Source of the DNA: Ampelocalamus luodianensis
Lineage: Eukaryota; Streptophyta; Magnoliopsida; Poales; Poaceae
Length of the DNA stretch: 64,000 nt
NCBI GenBank assembly: GCA_036346255.1
Contig: CM070618.1
Span: forward strand, 81,788,428 to 81,852,427
Direction: 5' to 3'
This document shows positions 46,716 to 58,800 of the stretch, in pieces. The first letter of the stretch is position 1. The number at the start of each line of letters is the position of its first letter. The notes under the pieces are model-generated. The model was not told the DNA's origin. It saw nothing but the letters and a program-made list of their open reading frames with translations, and did not search any database. A program made the position numbers and the translations under genes.

Positions 46716-47684
46716 TTAAGCGGGTTCGGTTGCGTTGGCGGCGGCAGCGGAGAGCTCTGTTTTGATTTAGTTTTGGGAGCTGTAGATACTTTGCCAGTTT
46801 CTCCTCTGTTGTACTCTAGGAGTCTAGGGTATTAGAGGGCTAGGGAGGTGGTAGGAGGGTTCTAGGGAGTAGTAGGTAGGTGGTGGAGGCTTGATATGAG
46901 ATCAGAGCTCATAAGCATACTGTTTTGTGTTGGTTGAGATGATGGAAGTCTTACATGTTTCTTGGCACTGCACTGCTATGCTTGCTTATTGGGCGTTTTT
47001 TTGCACGAACTGTCTCTCTGCTGATGTTATTGGTTCTTGATCTGGTTGAGATGTATTCGATATATTTATTTAGACCTATAATGGCGGCGGCTGTGGCTTG
47101 AAGAATGCGGCCGGTGACGCCGTGACGCTGTGCGGGTGGCTCCCCTGAATCCCTGATGCAGGGGAACGTCGCTGTATGCCTTCAGTTTTTTGCTTCACTT
47201 GTGTGCGCGGCATCTGACTAGCTAGGATGGTGATCGCTGATCAAGATTCAAGGTGTAGCTTGAAGGCTTGAGACTTCCTGTCTATGCTTCCTTCATCACC
47301 ACCATATTGTAGTCTTCTGTTTAGTGCTAGTACTAGCAGTAGTTGCAAACTGTTGTTCACTGCTGATACATATACCATTGTTTTGCCAAGGAATTAATAC
47401 AGCCGAGAGGAAGCTGTGTGTGCTCTTGAATCTCGACGCAGTTAATGTGGTTGTGGGAGCCCTGCAGCATGATGTGGCTTTGCCTCCTAGCTAGGAGCAT
47501 TGCAATGTATGTGGCCGTGTGTGTGACTAATGTCAGGGCTTCAGAACCCTCTGTGGTCCTGAAGAGGAAGAAAAAAGATCATGTGACGCGGACAGCTTCC
47601 AGCTCCTATGAACGACGAGTCGACAGGATAACGTAAGCTCCTCGGCTGTTCGGCTGTTCGGTCGGTGGATGGTGTGCATGTATG
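46716..47684 (+). other. SMR 3' untranslated region and intergenic DNA
   Basis: The T-rich stretch after the stop (46760-47060) is likely 3' UTR. No convincing AATAAA was seen. The rest to 47684 shows no gene. Position 47680-47684 (GTATG) abuts the chromovirus LTR. Confidence 0.5.
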
Positions 47685-48044
47685 TGTTACGATCCTCTCA
47701 AACACGGCTTTGATTAACTCAGATAGTTGGGGATTACAGAGAGAATCGAGACTGGGAAGGGAACTAGGATGGGAAGTGGAAGAACTAAGGGGAAAGTTCA
47801 GAGAATATTCAGTCTTTACAGCAATCGTATCCCCTCCAGAAACACACACAAACACTTAAGTATCTCCTCCAGTACCAGAGACTGGCAGGTGGGGTAACAA
47901 CTTAGGAAACGCAGCCCTCAAGCAACCCATTCCGATGCAGGATAACGATCCGACGGCCTACGTTTGCGCCTGCCTGCTCTGCCTCCTTGTCGACAAGAGC
48001 TTCCCTCCTGTTCCCCGTCAGATACTCCCCCATGCTCTGTAACA
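47685..48044 (-). mobile_element. 3' LTR of chromovirus, 360 bp
   Basis: Ends are TGTTAC and GTAACA, a perfect 6-bp inverted repeat. On the minus strand the start follows a polypurine tract directly, which fixes this as the 3' LTR. Because the element is truncated at its other end, no target copy can be checked. Confidence 0.88.
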
Positions 48045-48058
48045 TTCTCCCCCTCTTC
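48045..48058 (-). other. Polypurine tract
   Basis: GAAGAGGGGGAGAA on the minus strand, immediately upstream of the LTR start; the expected plus-strand primer of the element. Confidence 0.8.
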
Positions 48059-48079
48059 AGGACCGGCTTGTCCCCAAGC

Positions 48080-51000
48080 CGGAGCATTAGGGAAACGATC
48101 CTACAGCTCACGGAGGTTCTCCCAGGTAGCATTCAGTTCATTGGAGAAGAACCAGACCATTGAATCAACACTTGAGTTCCCGAAGCTGATCCCGTCGGAT
48201 GAAGTCGACGGCTCAAGACACGGGCTAGTACTCTGGCAGTCACTGGTTCTGGTAATTCATCTTGTGCTTCTTCGCCTGGAGCTAATGCCTTCTTCAATTG
48301 CGAAACATGAATGACTAGATGGATGCCACAGGTGGAAGACAACTTCGGTTTGTACGCCACTGCTCCAATCCTTCGCTCAACCTGAAAAGGTCCAAAGTAC
48401 CGAAAAGCCAACTTGTGATTAGCTCTCGCTGCTACTGAAGATTGAACATAGGGTTCTAATTTCAAGTACACCCAATCCCCGGACAGAAAATTCTGTTCCA
48501 AACGTTTCATATCTGCTTGAACTTTCATGCGTTGGTTGGCTCTGTTGAGATGTTGTCTCAGCAACTGTGTCATCAATGTCCTGTTCTACAGCCAAGTTGC
48601 TAAATCTGAAGATGCACAAGCAGACGAATCAGCCACTCTAAAATGCCTCGGGCAACGTCCATACAGCACTTCAAATGGAGATTTCCTCAATGTTGCATGA
48701 TACGATGTATTATACCAGAATTCAGCTAACGCTAGCCAATCGGTCCATTTGTTAGGGCAGACATGAACAAAGCAAAGAAGATAAGTTTCCAAACATTGAT
48801 TGACGTGCTCGGTTTGGCCGTCCGTCTGCAGATGATACGCCGAACTCATTCTCAGCTGGGTGTTAACGAGCCGAAATAATTCCCTCCAAAGTGTGCTAGT
48901 AAAAATCCGGCCCCGATCAGAGATGATAGCTTGAGGAAAACCATGCAGTTTGAAGATATTGCTTAAGAAGACTTGAGCTACTTGAAACGCTGTAAAAGGG
49001 TGTGCTAGTGGCACAAAATGAGCATACTTAGAAAACTTATCGACTACGACCATTATATTGTTTTATGTTTAAGATCTTGGCAGTCCTTCAATAAAATCCA
49101 TCAATATCGTTTGCCAAGCATGATCGGGCACTGGAAGTGGTTGTAAGAGCCCTAGATATTTAACGTGCTCCACTTTGGCCTGCTTACACACTGAACAAGC
49201 CCCCATAGATGATTGTATATCCCTCTTCATTCATGGACAAGCAAACAGCTTCCTTGTTCTACTATAAGTCACATGGACTCCTGAATGCCCACCAATAGCA
49301 CTAGAATGCATTGATCACATAATCTTCTACTGTAAGGATGTGTTACTTCCTATCCAGATGCGACCATCATAGCGCAATATTCCCTCCTTCAGTTGGAATT
49401 TCAGATGTTGAGTACTCCCCATGCTTAACTCTGTTAACAACTGACTGGTGTAGGCATCAGCTTTGTATCCTGTTGTTAATTCAGCTAACCAAGCCGGCAC
49501 ACAGGTTGAGATTGCCACTAGTTTGTCGTCACTTCTAGATACCTTCCTTGAAAGAGCATTGGCTGCCCTATTGTCGACCCCTTTCTTGTATAACAAACGG
49601 TATTGTAAGCCTAACAGCTTTGTCATCACCTTTTGTTGCCAGGGAGTTGATAAACATTGGTCATCCAAATGAACTAAATTGTGTTGATCAGTTCAAATAA
49701 TAAACTTTGCCTGCTGCAAATAAGATCGCCAGTGTTCCACCCCAAGTATGATGGCCAAACCCTCTTTTTCATAAGTTGACAATCCTTGAGTCCGCGACCC
49801 CAATGCTTTGCTCAGATAAGCGACTGGATGCCCTGCTTGCAGCAGGACAGCTCCTATACCCTTATCTAATGCATCAGTTTCAAGCTCAAATGTCTTTGTG
49901 AAATCCGACAATGCAAGAACAGGTGTAGTGATTAATGCTTGTTTCAATGATTGGAATGACGCCTCCTTCTCGCTGGTCCATTGAAACATTGCATGCTTCT
50001 TAAGTAGGTCGATTAGGTCTGCTGATCAATCCAAAATTACGCACAAACTTTCGGTAATACCCAGCTAACCCCAAAAATCCACGAAGCTCCTTGACATTAG
50101 TGGGCACCAACCAATTACGAACTGCTTCAATGTTTTTGTTGTCTGTTGCAACCCCATTTTACTGATAATGTGACCAAGGTAGGTCAGTTGTGGTTGAGCA
50201 AATGAACATTTGGACCATTTGATTCGTAACTGATGTGTATCCAGAATCTGAAACACTTGTCGGAGTTTGTCCTCATGACTTTACAGGTCCATGCTATACA
50301 CTAAGATATCATCAATAAACACAAAAACTCCTTTCCTTAACAACGGCGATAGAATGATGTTCATCAAACCTTGAAAGGTTGCTGGTGCGCTAGTCAGTCC
50401 GTAAGACATCACCCGAAATTCAAAGTGCCCGTGGTGTGTCTTAAAAGTCGTTTTATGCTGATCTTCTGACTTCATTCGTATTTGATGATAATCGGCCCAA
50501 AGATCTAATCTTGTGAACCATTGTGATCCTGCGAGCTCATCTAGCAACTCGTCAATGATAGGAAGGGGATACCGATTTTTGATCGTTGCCGCATTCAAGT
50601 GTCGGTAATCCATGCAGAATCTCCAAGTTTTATCTTTCTTTTGGACCAACGTTACTAGAGAGGAGAACGGACTGTTACTAGGCTGTATAATTCCTTGAGA
50701 AAGCATCTAAGTAACTTGCTTTTCAATCTCATCCTTCTGAGTTGGGTTATAACAATATGGGCAAAGGTTGACTGGTTTGACTCCCGCCAGCAAAGGTATA
50801 GCATGATCAAAAACTCGAGGTGGTGGTAAGCCTTGTGGTTCACTAAATAGGTGAGAAAATTCTTCCAGTAATTGTGCTATACAGAGAGGTATGTCCGTTT
50901 CTGAACTTGTTACCGCTCCAAGCGACAATAGCGATGTTGCCTGTTGATTGCTCTCTGGTTGTTCTAGCTGTTGCTGCCAGACTAGACAACACTGAGTAAA

Positions 51001-51141
51001 ACTGGGTTTGATGCCTTGCAAACACACTCTTCTCCCTTGATACTGAAAGGACAATATCTTTTTCAACCAATGAATATTCATGGGACAATGTTGTTCTAAC
51101 CAATCAATGCCGAGAATAATGTCATAACACCACAGAGGCAT
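48080..51141 (-). pseudogene. Chromovirus pol: RT, RNase H, integrase, chromodomain
   Basis: Order on the minus strand: the end of protease (IILGIDWLEQH, 51110); reverse transcriptase with WRFCMDYRHLNAATIKNRYP (about 50610) and the active site FIDDILVYS (about 50300); RNase H with ELETDALDKGIGAVLLQAGH (about 49880); the region ALSRK (about 49550); and integrase core with VVVDKFSKYAHFVP (about 49050), SDRGRIFTS and HLQTDGQTEHVNQ (about 48830). The tail has GPFQVERRIGAVAYKP and VLIQWSGS (about 48145), the chromodomain core. Frame changes separate several blocks, so it cannot make one polyprotein. Confidence 0.9.
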
Positions 51142-51189
51142 AATTCTAAAGGTAGTGGAGAGTATATTTCCCTGGACTGCCCACTGGCA

Positions 51190-51965
51190 CTAAGGCAACT
51201 CCTTCACACATTCCAATAAGCCCCCATTAGCCACACGAACTTGCACTGGTCGAATTGCTCGTTGAACCCCCTTCAATCTCTGAGCAAAGTCTGCACTGAC
51301 AAAACAATGGGAACTACCGGAGTCCAGAAGCATGAGAACTTCTTGATCTTGAATAGTACACTGCAATCTGAATGTGCGGTTATTTTCAGAACCATTCACT
51401 GCTTCATTTGATATTGAAATCAAATCCACTGCTACTTGGGAGCCCTCCTCATCAGCTTTCTGCGACTGGTTGTCCCCCTCTGTCATCAGTTCCCATAGCT
51501 CCTCCACTACATGTAGTTGCACCGTTGATGCACATTTGTGCTCCCAGGACCATCTTTCCCCGCAGGTATGGCAAAGCCCCTTCGCGCGTCGATAGGCACG
51601 GAGAGCTGCGAGCTGGTCATTCATCGGATTAGCTCTCGCCCCATCCATGCCATGACGATCGTCCGATCGATTGCTGGTCGCCAATGTTCCCCTTCCAGGT
51701 GGAGGTGGAGGTGGAAGTGGCAACGTTGTGCGTAGGCCCGGGCGAGTACTACGACCATACTCTCCCCGACGAGGATCTCTTCTCACAGTCCCGAGCACCT
51801 CTTCTTGTAAACAAGCAAGAGAGACGGCAGTATCCAAATCTTGCGGACAGTGTAATAAAACAACAGATCACACATCACTACGCATCCCATCCACAAATTG
51901 AGTAACGAAAAAGCCAGTATTCCAATATGAATGATGCGCCAACAAGTTATGCATCAATTCATTAT
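51190..51965 (-). pseudogene. Chromovirus gag C-terminus and protease start
   Basis: Contains gag TQFVDGMRSDV (about 51910), a zinc knuckle CHTCGERWSWEHKC (about 51560) and the protease motif LLDSGSSHCFV (about 51330). A stop separates FVDGMRSDV from the downstream frame, and another stop near 51190 cuts protease from pol. The N-terminal half of gag is missing. Confidence 0.85.
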
Positions 51966-53664
51966 AGAACCAGCTGCAAGTAAAAGAAACTGTCGTTATT
52001 ACTATCATTGCTTCATTTTAAACGCAGTTAATGCGTGCTATAAGAGCCCTATTGAAACAATGTAATTTAAACTTTTAGTTTCTAATTTGTATGCTTGGTT
52101 TTGAGATGCAAAAAGAGGCAGCAGCTCCACAATCGTCGGACGATTTACACGCATGTCGCGGGATGACGATGGCGGAGGCGAGCGAGTGAGCACGCGCGTG
52201 TGTTCTTCTTTTACTTGTTTCATCTAGGTAAGATCAACTTCATTTTATATATTGATCTCCTCCTACCTAGACTAGCAATATGGTACTAAATTTCTCACCT
52301 TCCAACATGCATAAGTGGGACTTTAGGATTTTTCTAGGATTTATTTATAATTATATATGGGCCAAACCCATAAACTCCAACAATATTCCCACTTCCACAC
52401 TACTAATACATCAGTTGTAGTAACAGTCAAGGTTTACATGTTCAGAAGCTACTTCAATCTTGTTCAAATCTGTTATCAGTACTGGGCTCAGATGCTTTGC
52501 AAGAATTAAAGGGTTTTCTCACCATTAATCACCTGCACTGATGGTAATATCTGTATCATTGGGAAACGAATGCAGCGTTCTCCTAACAACATACTCCTAC
52601 AGTCTGCAGTCATCTTTCTTGTGTTATTTTGGGGCTAAATTTGTTTCGATGGCTTGTGCAAATATTAAATGTCAAAATTGCATTACATTTGCATAAGCCT
52701 AGTCATTAGATCAGGATTGGGAGCTACACTAATTTTACTTTCTACACAATTTCACATAGGAGTGTTTCTTTTCTTGGACCGGAAGCATGGCTTGATTTGA
52801 TGTTTTCCCCTGTTTAAGAAAATAGATAATTCGGGTCAGTTCGTTTTTGAACATCTATCCCACGGGCAAAGAGGGCACATAAGTGCTAAAAAACAATAAC
52901 TTTTACGATGATCATCTTGTAACCAATAGCCTACATCTGTGAGTAATAAGCTAGGGCGCTGACCTAATAAAAAATTCAGGGAAGACTGTCGTTTGGTCGC
53001 ACCTCAAACTTAGATGCAGCGTTCATTCAACTGTAGTGCTTGCTTAGCTGCTTATTTGTTCCTTCAGTGCTTGCTTAGCTGCTTATTTGTTCCTATCCTC
53101 CTAGGCTTCCCTTAGTTACTAAGACAAACACTAGCTACTTGTTACTAATACTTTTAACTGGCCCCATACTAGATTACATTAAGGTCATGTACAATGGATT
53201 TATATCAGCTGTTTATAGTCTCTGTTATATAGAATTTAAGCTGATGTGGATGAAAGAGAAAGAGATAAATGTGTTGTTTACAATTCTGTGGTCGACTGTA
53301 TCATCAAAACCAAAGAGAAAATGTCTTAGATCCATGAAAGCATTAAAAAAATTGTATCATCTATAAAGACAAGCGAAAAACAACTCATTATACATAGAGA
53401 GTTGCTATAGCCAGCAACTGTCTGTACCATTATATATGCTCTAAGATGGCACGAGCGTGTCAACGTAAATCCATTTGGGAAAAGCCAAGCGCTTAACCAA
53501 TCGGTTTTAGCTCACTTAATTAAATAGATGATTGAATGTAATGAAGCATCTTTAGAAAAGCAGAGAAATAAGAGAAGAAAAGGAGCTAAGAGCCGGCTCC
53601 ACTTCAACAACCACACAGCTCTAAGCAACGTAACGCCACTGTTTAGTTCCGTAGTTTCTGTTCC
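51966..53664. other. Intergenic sequence, no gene recognised
   Basis: AT-rich. A 27-bp phrase including TGCTTGCTTAGCTGC is repeated near 53035 and 53069. 53160-53440 has words common in small TIR transposons (GGTCATGTACAATGG ... ATATATGCTC) but no paired ends were confirmed. No coding region is supported. Confidence 0.45.
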
Positions 53665-53771
53665 GACAGTGGTCTCTCAAACCCAATAACTTTTTATTAA
53701 TTAACCTATTTTTTAATTTATTTTTATTATTAATCTCTCGCAAAATTTATTTTTAATTCTGGCGTGATAAT
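53665..53771 (+). mobile_element. Left arm of a palindromic MITE
   Basis: The segment containing TTTTTATTAATTAAC, TTTATTTTTATTATTAA, CTCTCGCAAAATTTATTTTT and AATTCTG is matched in inverted form by 60657-60790. The Copia element sits in the middle. Outer ends were not fixed exactly. The arm ends in the target copy at 53767-53771. Confidence 0.65.
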
Positions 53772-54028
53772 CGTTAAGCGGGCCCGGGACCGAGTCACGC
53801 CCAAGGTGGGCTCCTCATCCCAAACCCTAGCGAGCGTAGCCTATAAATAGGGGTGCTATTCATTTAAGCATCGATCGATGGATGAAGGAATAAAGAGAAG
53901 CAAGAAGTCCCCTACATCTCTCGTGTTCTATCTCTTATTCGTTCTTGTTGTTCATGCATTGTTCTTACGATTACGAGTTTGTCACGAGGTTAACGATCGG
54001 ATGGACTCGCGGCGACGGTTCCTCAACA
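53772..54028 (+). mobile_element. 5' LTR of Copia element
   Basis: 257 bp against 271 bp in the 3' LTR. It has a CTATAAATAG box at 53841-53850 and ends CCTCAACA. Around ten of thirteen differences from the 3' LTR involve a CAG or CTG in the 3' copy that is missing or rearranged here. Confidence 0.9.
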
Positions 54029-54030
54029 CG

Positions 54031-54041
54031 TTATCGGCACG
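54031..54041 (+). other. Primer-binding-site-like word
   Basis: TTATCGGCACG lies two bases after the LTR. Many plant Copia elements have TTATCAGCACG here; the difference is again at a CAG. The identity of the priming tRNA is not deduced. Confidence 0.5.
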
Positions 54042-54509
54042 ATCGACTCTCTTCGCATCGAAAGGTAACCGTCGATGAACGACACTCGTAGATTGAATCG
54101 TTTTTCTAGATTGCTTTCAATTCTGTAAATTTGGCTTTCTAGATTGGTTTTCTACGGTGCAAATCCGCTCTAATCTACCGCGAGCCGACTTGAAGTCGCC
54201 GGCCAAGCCGATCGGTGGATTGCATGAAAGAGTAGATGATGATTGTACCGTAGGTTGTATATGCAATCGCATGAAAGGCACCATGTGCACGGCACCGCCT
54301 GCAAACGGCTATCACTACCTCCGCGATACGTTACCGGTCGGCATAGTCCGCCATCACGTACCGCCACGGAGGCAACGACAGTGTCACGCCGCTAGCACGC
54401 GGCGAACACGCACAAGACGGCATGAAGCCGCGCCTCAGTTGAAATCTTGTACTACGTTACATTACATATTGCATTGCATACAATTGCATGAATAGTAAAT
54501 ACAGAAATT

Positions 54510-55220
54510 TTTGCGCGACCGTATGGCAGGCGCCGCCCGTCGCCGCTGCTGCCGCCGCGCCGCTCCTCTGTGGCGCCTCCGGCGGCCTTCCGCACCGGCC
54601 GGCAGCGCCGCCGCCACCACAGCCGCGCCACCACTTGAAGCGACCACACCGACGCCACCGCCTCCCGCCGACGCCACATGGGAGCGCCACCTCGGTCCGG
54701 CGGGCAGCCGCCGCCGCCGCACGGCGGCGCCCATTTAGTCGCCGCACGCCGGCACCAACCGCGCCGCCTCCGCCCTTGAGCCGCCTTTTAGCGGCGCCAC
54801 GCGTCCTGGCCCCCGCCGCCTCGAAGGCGACACCGGTCGCCGCATGCCCCCTCCTCCGCCGGCCACCGCCTCTCGTAAGAGACGCCGCCGTAGCGCCACC
54901 CGGCTCGTGAAAAAAAAAAGAAGGGGAGAAGTGGGGGGCGTCGCCGCCATCGGCCTGCAAGCCGCCACGCTCGACCCCGCCGGCCGCCGCCGCGCGCTAG
55001 CCGGCACCACGACGACTCCGCCGCAACCGGCGCCACCACTCGCCTCGACCACCTCCGCGCTGAAGCGGCGCACCACACCTCAAGCATCGCGTCGCCGCGC
55101 GTTGAAGCGGACAGACGCCGCACGGCCTCCTCCGCCGCGCACCCGCGTGAAGTCGCCGCCGCGCGAGCGCCGCCGCCGCCGCCGCCGCCGCCTCCAGGAA
55201 AAGGGGCCAAGGAAACCCTA
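54510..55220 (+). other. GC-rich (GCC)n leader of Copia element
   Basis: About 700 bp of very GC-rich, GCC/CGC-repetitive sequence, ending in a GCCGCC run at about 55167-55192. It lies between the primer site and the first recognisable polyprotein code. It opens long frames on both strands that encode only Ala/Arg/Pro/Gly-rich peptides, so it is treated as an untranslated leader or an inserted GC-rich fragment and not as a gene. Confidence 0.55.
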
Positions 55221-55814
55221 ATCTGACCATCTCCCCTTTAACCAGCCAAATGGGCCGGCTGGATAATAATAAGCGGGCCGGAAGCCCAAAGAAGAGAAAA
55301 AAAAAGGGGGGTGACGGGGAAATTTACGAAAAACCCCCTCGGGATTCTGAAAATTACGAGGACAATTATGCGGTGAGGAAATTTTGCAGAAAAGGCCTCG
55401 GAAAATATGAACATTACGCGGAAATTTTTCTCTGAACTGAAATCTCGCGTTTTAACCCCTGGAAATTGCAGATTTGTGAAAATACTTTTCCGTGAGAAAG
55501 AGCCTCGAATTCGATTTTGAATCAGTTTTTGCATTTGAAGCATATTTAACTTTGTTATTATTATTTCTATGCAAATTATTACCGCATTTACTGTTTTGAT
55601 TATCTGTGATTGTTTATATTGCTTTTAATCACTGAAAATATCAGTAAATCATAAAAAAAAAATGCATAGAAAAATACGGAACACGAACACGAGTTCGAAG
55701 AGCATTGTGAGAATTTTGCAACCATTTTATGCAGATTACAGAGTAATCCTTTGAACTTTTGCATGAATATGAAGATGATCGGCATCACGAATCAGAATTG
55801 AGAACCGACCTAGT

Positions 55815-58800
55815 ATGGTCGAATTTGTATGTAATTTATATGATCTTCAGTGCAGTGGTAATATAATCACGGATGAGCGAGAAGACCGAGAAGACCCTCT
55901 ACCTTTCACGAACGCGGTGCAATCCGCAAGCAACTATTGTCAAGACGGCTACATGAAGTATGCCGAATTAATTGACGTCATGCAAGTTGCGAAACTCAAG
56001 ATGATATTCTAAGAAAGAACTTCATCTCGCAACCACCTAGTAGCAATGTTGGCCATGAAGCCATCGCTAGCGACTACAAGGTGATGAAGTCTCTCACGAA
56101 TGAGAGAAACAAGAAGGGTAAGGTCGTGCGTCGCATATTATTGATATTTTTCGTCTAAGAAAAGGGCAAATGATAGCATGTGGCACACCTCGCCATTCTG
56201 AGCATAGAGGTCCACATCCATTAGTCGCACCTATGGATGTGGACACCTAACAGCAGACCCCATCAACCCTCCTTTGGACATTGCTACGCCCGCAGTCGTA
56301 GTTGCCCAAGAGGAGAAGATCGCCATGGAGCAGATTGAGGCAGAAGTTCCAGAATACTTCGCCGATTCGATCTAGTGCACGCATTGCACTTGGATCTTTT
56401 ATAGAAAACTTGCAGTTTGTAATTGAATCAGAACTATGAATTATTAAATAATGGTTGCAAGCTCTAGAAGAGCAAAGCATTAAATTCTTATTATGAGTCC
56501 TGCAAGACTTATTTTTCCGTCTTTATAATAGCAAATTACGTTCTGATATCTGAAGTATTTTATTTATGTGTTGCTTGCTTTCTGCTACATATTAATAAAG
56601 TACATTATATTAGAACACGTGTGGCGCCCTATGGAGGAAGTGTGCTTAGCATGTAGCGGCACAATGAATACCATCCTGAGAGAAATAGAAATTTTTCCAG
56701 TCAATCAGCAAGAATGTTGGTAGTCTTACGACAATCGCAGGCAGCGATACTTGTATAATAGGCTCAAGAATGACCATAATTATACTCCCAACGGGCACAA
56801 CTTTGGTCATCGAAGAAGACTTGTTGTGCCCAGAATCGACTAGAACTCTCAAGGATATTTGCGCTAACAGTTTCCATGTAGAGACTGAAGAAGAGTGTGG
56901 TACAGAATACCTCCTCATTACAAAGTGTGAAGAAAGTGAACAATAGCACTAGAATATCTTCCTTCATATGAAACTGGGCTATACTACACTAATATTAAGG
57001 CACTTGCGATGCATGCGCCTTGAAAACCGTATTTAGAAGTTTTGAACTTATCTATCTCTGGCATGATAGATTATGCCGCCTAGGTCTTAAGATAATGAGA
57101 GATATAATTAACAATTCACAGGGACATAATATGAATATAAAGAATTTCCCGAATCTGGAAGATTTTTGTGTGCCCCGCATGTGCCACCGGGAAATTAATT
57201 ATTAAACCTTTTGCTCTGAAAGCGAAGAATGAAGTCCCTGCATCCCTGGACCGTATCCAAGGAGAACTTTTTGCTGTCCTATACAGCCCCTGTAAGGGTC
57301 ATTTAGGTATTTTATGGTGCTCATCGATGCTTCCTCGGAATGGTCGCATATATGTTTATTGTCTATGAGAAACTATGCTTTTGCAAAGCTAAATCTCGCA
57401 GATAATTAACAATTGAAAAAATAATTTCCCTGATCATCACGTGAAGTCCATCACGAATGGACAACGCCGAGAATGTACTCAGAAGGCATCGATGATTATT
57501 GTATGAAAATGAGAATTAAAGTTGAGCATTCTATCGCACATCCGCATGAGAATGGACTAGCGAATTTTGAAGAATTGTAATTTACCAACTATATGTTGAG
57601 GACACGCATCCCGCTCGTAGCGCTCTCATCAATTTTAGACCATCGCCTATAACATCCATCCAACTATGCAACTAGCGCAAAGTCGAGATTGAACACTCAT
57701 CATCTTCGCAGTTTGGTTGCAAGGGTTCTATACCTATACCACCACCGCAGTGGCCGAAATGAGTCTTCTCCAAAGTCCGGGATATCGTTGGTTATGAGAC
57801 GACATCCATAATCAAGTATTTGGACCATATGATGGAGATTTGTATAATGCCCAATTCGATAGTACATTAGATGAGGTTAGTTTCCGTCATTAGGGGAGAA
57901 ATCAACCCTTGATGATAATGTCGGGAAACAATTGAAGTCTAGAAGAAAATTGAAATCTATGCATATGACCCGCACACTAGTGAAGCAAATAGAGAAGTCC
58001 AGAAGATAATTGAAGTCTAGAAGACAATTGAAGTCCAGAAGATAATTGATTTGCAAGTATTAGCGAATCAACTGCCAGACTACTTTAGTGATTTGAAGAG
58101 CGTGAATAAGTAGCATTTGCCTGCAAGCAATGCACCGGAGAGGGTTGAAATACCATTGAAGGTATCCCTAATCCCGTCCAGAGGCCTCAGAATAAAAGGA
58201 CGAGAACTCCGGTCCCTCGAATCCGAAAACCGGGGCGCTGGTGAAAAAGGATAAGAAGGACTTGACACAGCCGGTCACCGAAGTGCCCCAGAATTAGAAG
58301 GGGAGCCAGTTGAGACCTGGCAGCAGTATGGAACCTTCAGGAAAGGCATACCAGAATTGAACGTCCCCATGAAGGGAGACATCAGCATGAATGTGTGCGC
58401 ACACATCGGAGCTGAAAAACTAAAGGGACTTGCCCCGCAATTGGAAGCAGCGGTGAACAAGTAGAAACATTAAAAGAATCGCCCCTTGAAGAAATAGTTA
58501 TAAACTTTATGACCTCGGGAGAATCTTTGAATATGACAACAGCCAACGTCGACATTTACTTTGCAAAGAAACTTGCCACAATCATCAATCTTGATCCGAG
58601 CTGCATCGCTCGATAAATGAAAGAAAAGATCAGATTGAGAAGATTGGGAGAAGGCAATCGAATCGAATTATTCTTTCCGAATAAAAGAAAGACGTTTGAG
58701 CCTGTAAGCCGCACGTCTCCCCTTGTGCACCCCGTAGGGTATAAGTGGGTATTTGTTCGAAAGAGAAATGAAAAGAAGTAAGGCTCGTTGTACAAGGTTT

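Larger units (their letters stand above)
47685..51965 (-). mobile_element. Gypsy chromovirus, 5' truncated
   Basis: Minus orientation: gag C-terminus and protease (51965-51190), pol (51141-48080), polypurine tract (48058-48045) and 3' LTR (48044-47685). No 5' LTR or primer-binding site occurs above 51965, so the 5' part is missing. The polyprotein ends in a chromodomain-like segment, which places it among chromoviruses. Frames are broken but domains are long and well preserved. Confidence 0.9.

Noticed and set aside
46157..46765. A longer frame overlapping the SMR gene
   Set aside because: It is in a different frame, lacks the SMR motifs and covers the promoter; the 81-residue frame carries all conserved blocks.
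47445..47636. 63-codon frame downstream of the SMR gene
   Set aside because: No domain, low coding quality and no transcript signals; probably chance in intergenic DNA.
54457..55221. Several overlapping frames of 90-167 codons on both strands
   Set aside because: They follow the GCC repeat composition, encode only Ala/Arg/Pro/Gly-rich peptides and overlap each other on opposite strands.
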